NCBI RefSeq assembly: GCF_000243335.1
Contig: NZ_JH597773.1
Coordinates: forward strand, 2,854,983 to 2,918,982
Direction of reading: 5' to 3'
Length of the DNA stretch: 64,000 nt
Source: Leptonema illini DSM 21528
GTDB taxonomy: Bacteria > Spirochaetota > Leptospiria > Leptospirales > Leptonemataceae
Shown: in pieces, positions 62,245-64,000 of the stretch
Layout of the letters: every line of letters starts with the position of its first letter
Numbering within the stretch: position 1 is the first letter of the stretch
Notes under the pieces: model-generated
Seen by the model: only the letters and a program-made list of their open reading frames with translations
The model's database searches: none
Told to the model about the DNA's origin: nothing
Position numbers and translations under genes: made by a program

Positions 62245-62422
62245 GTGTTCGGAGGACAGAGTCTTTGCGCCGGTGCCTCTGTCAAACCAATTGAATCTGC
62301 CAGATTCGCCGCGCGATAAAAAAGTTGACAGAACTGCCCAGCCCTCGATTTTTAAATCAAACGATTGATTAAATTGCCCGTTTGAGTACCATAAGATCCC
62401 CGGATAAGAGGTTCCCCTGAAA

Positions 62423-63187
62423 ATGAAGCGACGCCAGCTATTTGAATTCCTCGACCTTCCGTCTATTCCAGCTTTATTCAAGGCCTTTGAGACGGACTAC
62501 CTGCTCTTTGTTTCGCAGAAGCTGCGCCTGCATCGCCCGATCGTGCCTTACGTAAAGCGCCTCCTCGAAAAGTCGCACGCCGCTCGTCCCTGCCTCATCG
62601 ACCTCGGTTCCGGCAGTGGCGGACCGGCCTTCGACCTGCAGAAAGAGCTGGCACAGGACGGCACACACTTCCATCTCTTTTTCACCGATCTGCAACCGGT
62701 GCCAGCGCATATGCGATCCGCAACCGGCAAAGATGCGACCTACTTCGACGAGTCCGTTGCCGCCGATCGCGTGCCCGCTCATCTTAAAGGTCCGCGCACG
62801 ATGCTGAACGTATTCCATCATCTACGCCCCGAAGAGGCCCGTCGTGTGCTTGAGGCGGCGATGCGTGACGGGCAGCCCATCGGTATCTTCGAGGCGAACG
62901 AGCGTAGCGTGAAATCCCTTCTTGCGATGATTCTGATCGTGCCGCTGCTTGTGGTTTTTATGACGCCGCTGATCCGGCCGTTTTCGGTGCGACGGCTCTT
63001 GTTCACGTATATCGTGCCCGTCATGCCTCTGATGATTGCGTGGGATGGCTTCGTCTCCTGTCTGCGCACCTACATGCCCGAAGACCTCAACGCTCTGACC
63101 GATGGCCTGCCCGGCCGATGGGAAAAGGGCTTTGCCTCAGACGAGCGAGGCGTTCGCTGGGTCTACTGTCTCGGATGGCCCGCCTGA
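62423..63187 (+). CDS. SAM-dependent methyltransferase-like protein with membrane segments
   Basis: A 254-residue protein. The SAM-binding motif LIDLGSGSGGPAFDL (about residues 58-72) and FFTDLQPVP fit a class I methyltransferase; NVFHHL is motif IV-like. Two hydrophobic segments follow (about 165-185 and 193-212), which is unusual and suggests membrane association and a lipid or quinone substrate. The C-terminus (EKGFASDERGVRWVYCLGWPA) overlaps the TetR gene start by 13 bases, so the two are co-expressed. Confidence 0.78.
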   Translation: MKRRQLFEFLDLPSIPALFKAFETDYLLFVSQKLRLHRPIVPYVKRLLEKSHAARPCLIDLGSGSGGPAFDLQKELAQDGTHFHLFFTDLQPVPAHMRSATGKDATYFDESVAADRVPAHLKGPRTMLNVFHHLRPEEARRVLEAAMRDGQPIGIFEANERSVKSLLAMILIVPLLVVFMTPLIRPFSVRRLLFTYIVPVMPLMIAWDGFVSCLRTYMPEDLNALTDGLPGRWEKGFASDERGVRWVYCLGWPA

Positions 63188-63816
63188 AAGAACAACAATC
63201 GGAACTCGACGCCGCCGCAAGACTGAAGCGCGCGGCCACGGAGCTTTTCTCGCAAAAGGGCTATGATGCGACGTCGACGCGTGAGATTGCCGAGCGTGCC
63301 GGCGTCAATCTATCGCTGATCCGGTATTATTTCAAAGGCAAAGAAGGGTTATACAGGCGACTGTTATCCGACTATGCCGAGATCAGCGCCGCCGGTGCCG
63401 GACCGCTGCTTGCGCACCTGGAAACGATCGAACCGACGCTGGAGCAGCTGCATGCTCTTTTTAAAGGCCTGTTGCTTGCATTGATCGAGCAGCGCATGGC
63501 CTTTCCCGAGCTCTCGCGTATTCTACAGAGAGAGTGGATTGCCGGATTGCCGCATGCACAGCATAGCTACGACGAGACGTTCAGCAGGGTGGCCGACCGC
63601 CTTGCCATGCTTCTGGAACAGGCCGCCTCTGCCGGAGTCCTGCGTCCGGTGAACGCCTATTCCGTAATCCTCATGCTTCTGAATTGCGTCGAGATGCACT
63701 TCGCCGCTAAGGAATCGGGAATATCCTGGACGAAGAAGATCATGCAGCTACCCGAGCAGTCCGAGCTTTTTGCCGAAGAAACGGCGACGATGCTGCTTGC
63801 GGGAATTAAGAGGTAG
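63175..63816 (+). CDS. TetR family transcriptional regulator
   Basis: A 213-residue regulator from the ATG at 63175. N-terminal HTH: AAARLKRAATELFSQKGYDATSTREIAERAGVNLSLIRYYFKGKEGLYRRLL, typical TetR/AcrR. The C-terminal ligand domain is helical, with AVLLEQAASAGVLRPV-type segments. It overlaps the methyltransferase-like gene and probably controls that gene and itself. The ligand is unknown. Confidence 0.9.
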   Translation: MARLKEQQSELDAAARLKRAATELFSQKGYDATSTREIAERAGVNLSLIRYYFKGKEGLYRRLLSDYAEISAAGAGPLLAHLETIEPTLEQLHALFKGLLLALIEQRMAFPELSRILQREWIAGLPHAQHSYDETFSRVADRLAMLLEQAASAGVLRPVNAYSVILMLLNCVEMHFAAKESGISWTKKIMQLPEQSELFAEETATMLLAGIKR

Positions 63817-63917
63817 CAAGGGGAATATCTCAGCTATCCACAGTTAAAGCACCTACGCGAACATATTTTATGTAAAAATGTATCGACACTGGCCATTTTT
63901 TATGCAATTTTGACCAC

Positions 63918-64000
63918 ATGGTGAGCAGAATTTTAGAGAAGTCCCTTGCTCAGAGCCCAAAAAGTGTCTTGCTCATTGGCCCCCGGCAGGTTGGGAAATC
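63918..64000 (+). CDS. Start of a P-loop ATPase (AAA/DUF4143 type), cut by window edge
   Basis: From the ATG at 63918: MVSRILEKSLAQSPKSVLLI, then GPRQVGKS, a Walker A motif. The GPRQVGKS form is typical of the DUF4143/AAA_14 ATPases common in bacteria. Only 27 codons are in the window. The gap before it (63817-63917) is AT-rich and shows no other feature. Confidence 0.75.
   Translation, partial: MVSRILEKSLAQSPKSVLLIGPRQVGK

Noticed and set aside
61960-62481. 173-codon minus-strand frame over the tRNA
   Set aside because: It runs through tRNA-Asn and has no recognisable features.

Overview
The window looks like chromosome of a spirochaete of the order Leptospirales; a Leptonema-like organism is my best guess. 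The reasons are a PerR-type Fur protein without the usual CxxC zinc site but with the HHH motif and sequence style I associate with Leptospira PerR, many lipoproteins with loose spirochaetal lipoboxes (LISC, LSLSC, LASC, FSSC), DUF1566-type lipoproteins, a class I fumarase, a long-type IspH and a GC content that looks mid-50s by eye. No phage, insertion sequence, CRISPR array or rRNA operon was seen. One tRNA (Asn) is present.

Layout. 1-8.8 kb: a minus-strand kinase/glpD pair, a serine hydrolase, lexA, a GAF protein with a ruined GGDEF domain, a HIT protein, an orphan VapB-like antitoxin, and a murI/lysC pair. 8.8-14.3 kb: three large membrane proteins joined by ATGA overlaps, two of them O-antigen ligase/polymerase-like, with AT-richer sequence than their surroundings. 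14.4-21 kb: a PerR-like regulator, an SDR, a di-haem cytochrome c peroxidase lipoprotein, a beta-hydroxyacid dehydrogenase, an AraC regulator, ispH and a DUF3332-type lipoprotein behind a leader terminator. 21-27 kb: a peptide-type ABC importer (binding protein and two permeases, no ATPase) next to a GAF-GAF-AAA-Fis regulator. 28-30.7 kb: an ECF sigma factor and FecR protein, divergent from a secreted protein that shares a small domain with the FecR protein.

30.7-37 kb: surface lipoproteins. Three have a nearly identical N-terminal cassette but unrelated C-terminal domains. 37-49 kb: a K+/H+ antiporter, a REC-PAS-PAS-GGDEF-EAL protein, class I fumarase, a porin-like protein, a zinc alcohol dehydrogenase, a PhoD-like lipoprotein and a membrane diguanylate cyclase. 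49-57 kb: a carboxypeptidase-like protein, thioredoxin, regulators, and an operon of fold-III PLP decarboxylase, small membrane protein and SDR; then a FabI-like reductase. 57-61 kb: dabB-dabA, the DAB inorganic-carbon (CO2/bicarbonate) uptake system. Here dabA is split by a one-base insertion sitting inside a perfect 19-bp inverted repeat. 61-64 kb: a lipoprotein, tRNA-Asn, a methyltransferase-like protein, a TetR regulator and the start of an ATPase gene.

The strongest points for follow-up are the dabA frameshift/inverted repeat, the shared lipoprotein N-terminal cassette with homopolymer tracts upstream, the leader terminator and competing hairpin before the DUF3332 gene, the small ORF that contains its own terminator, and the decarboxylase operon with a hydrophobic insertion. 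All function calls are from reading motifs; no database search was run.
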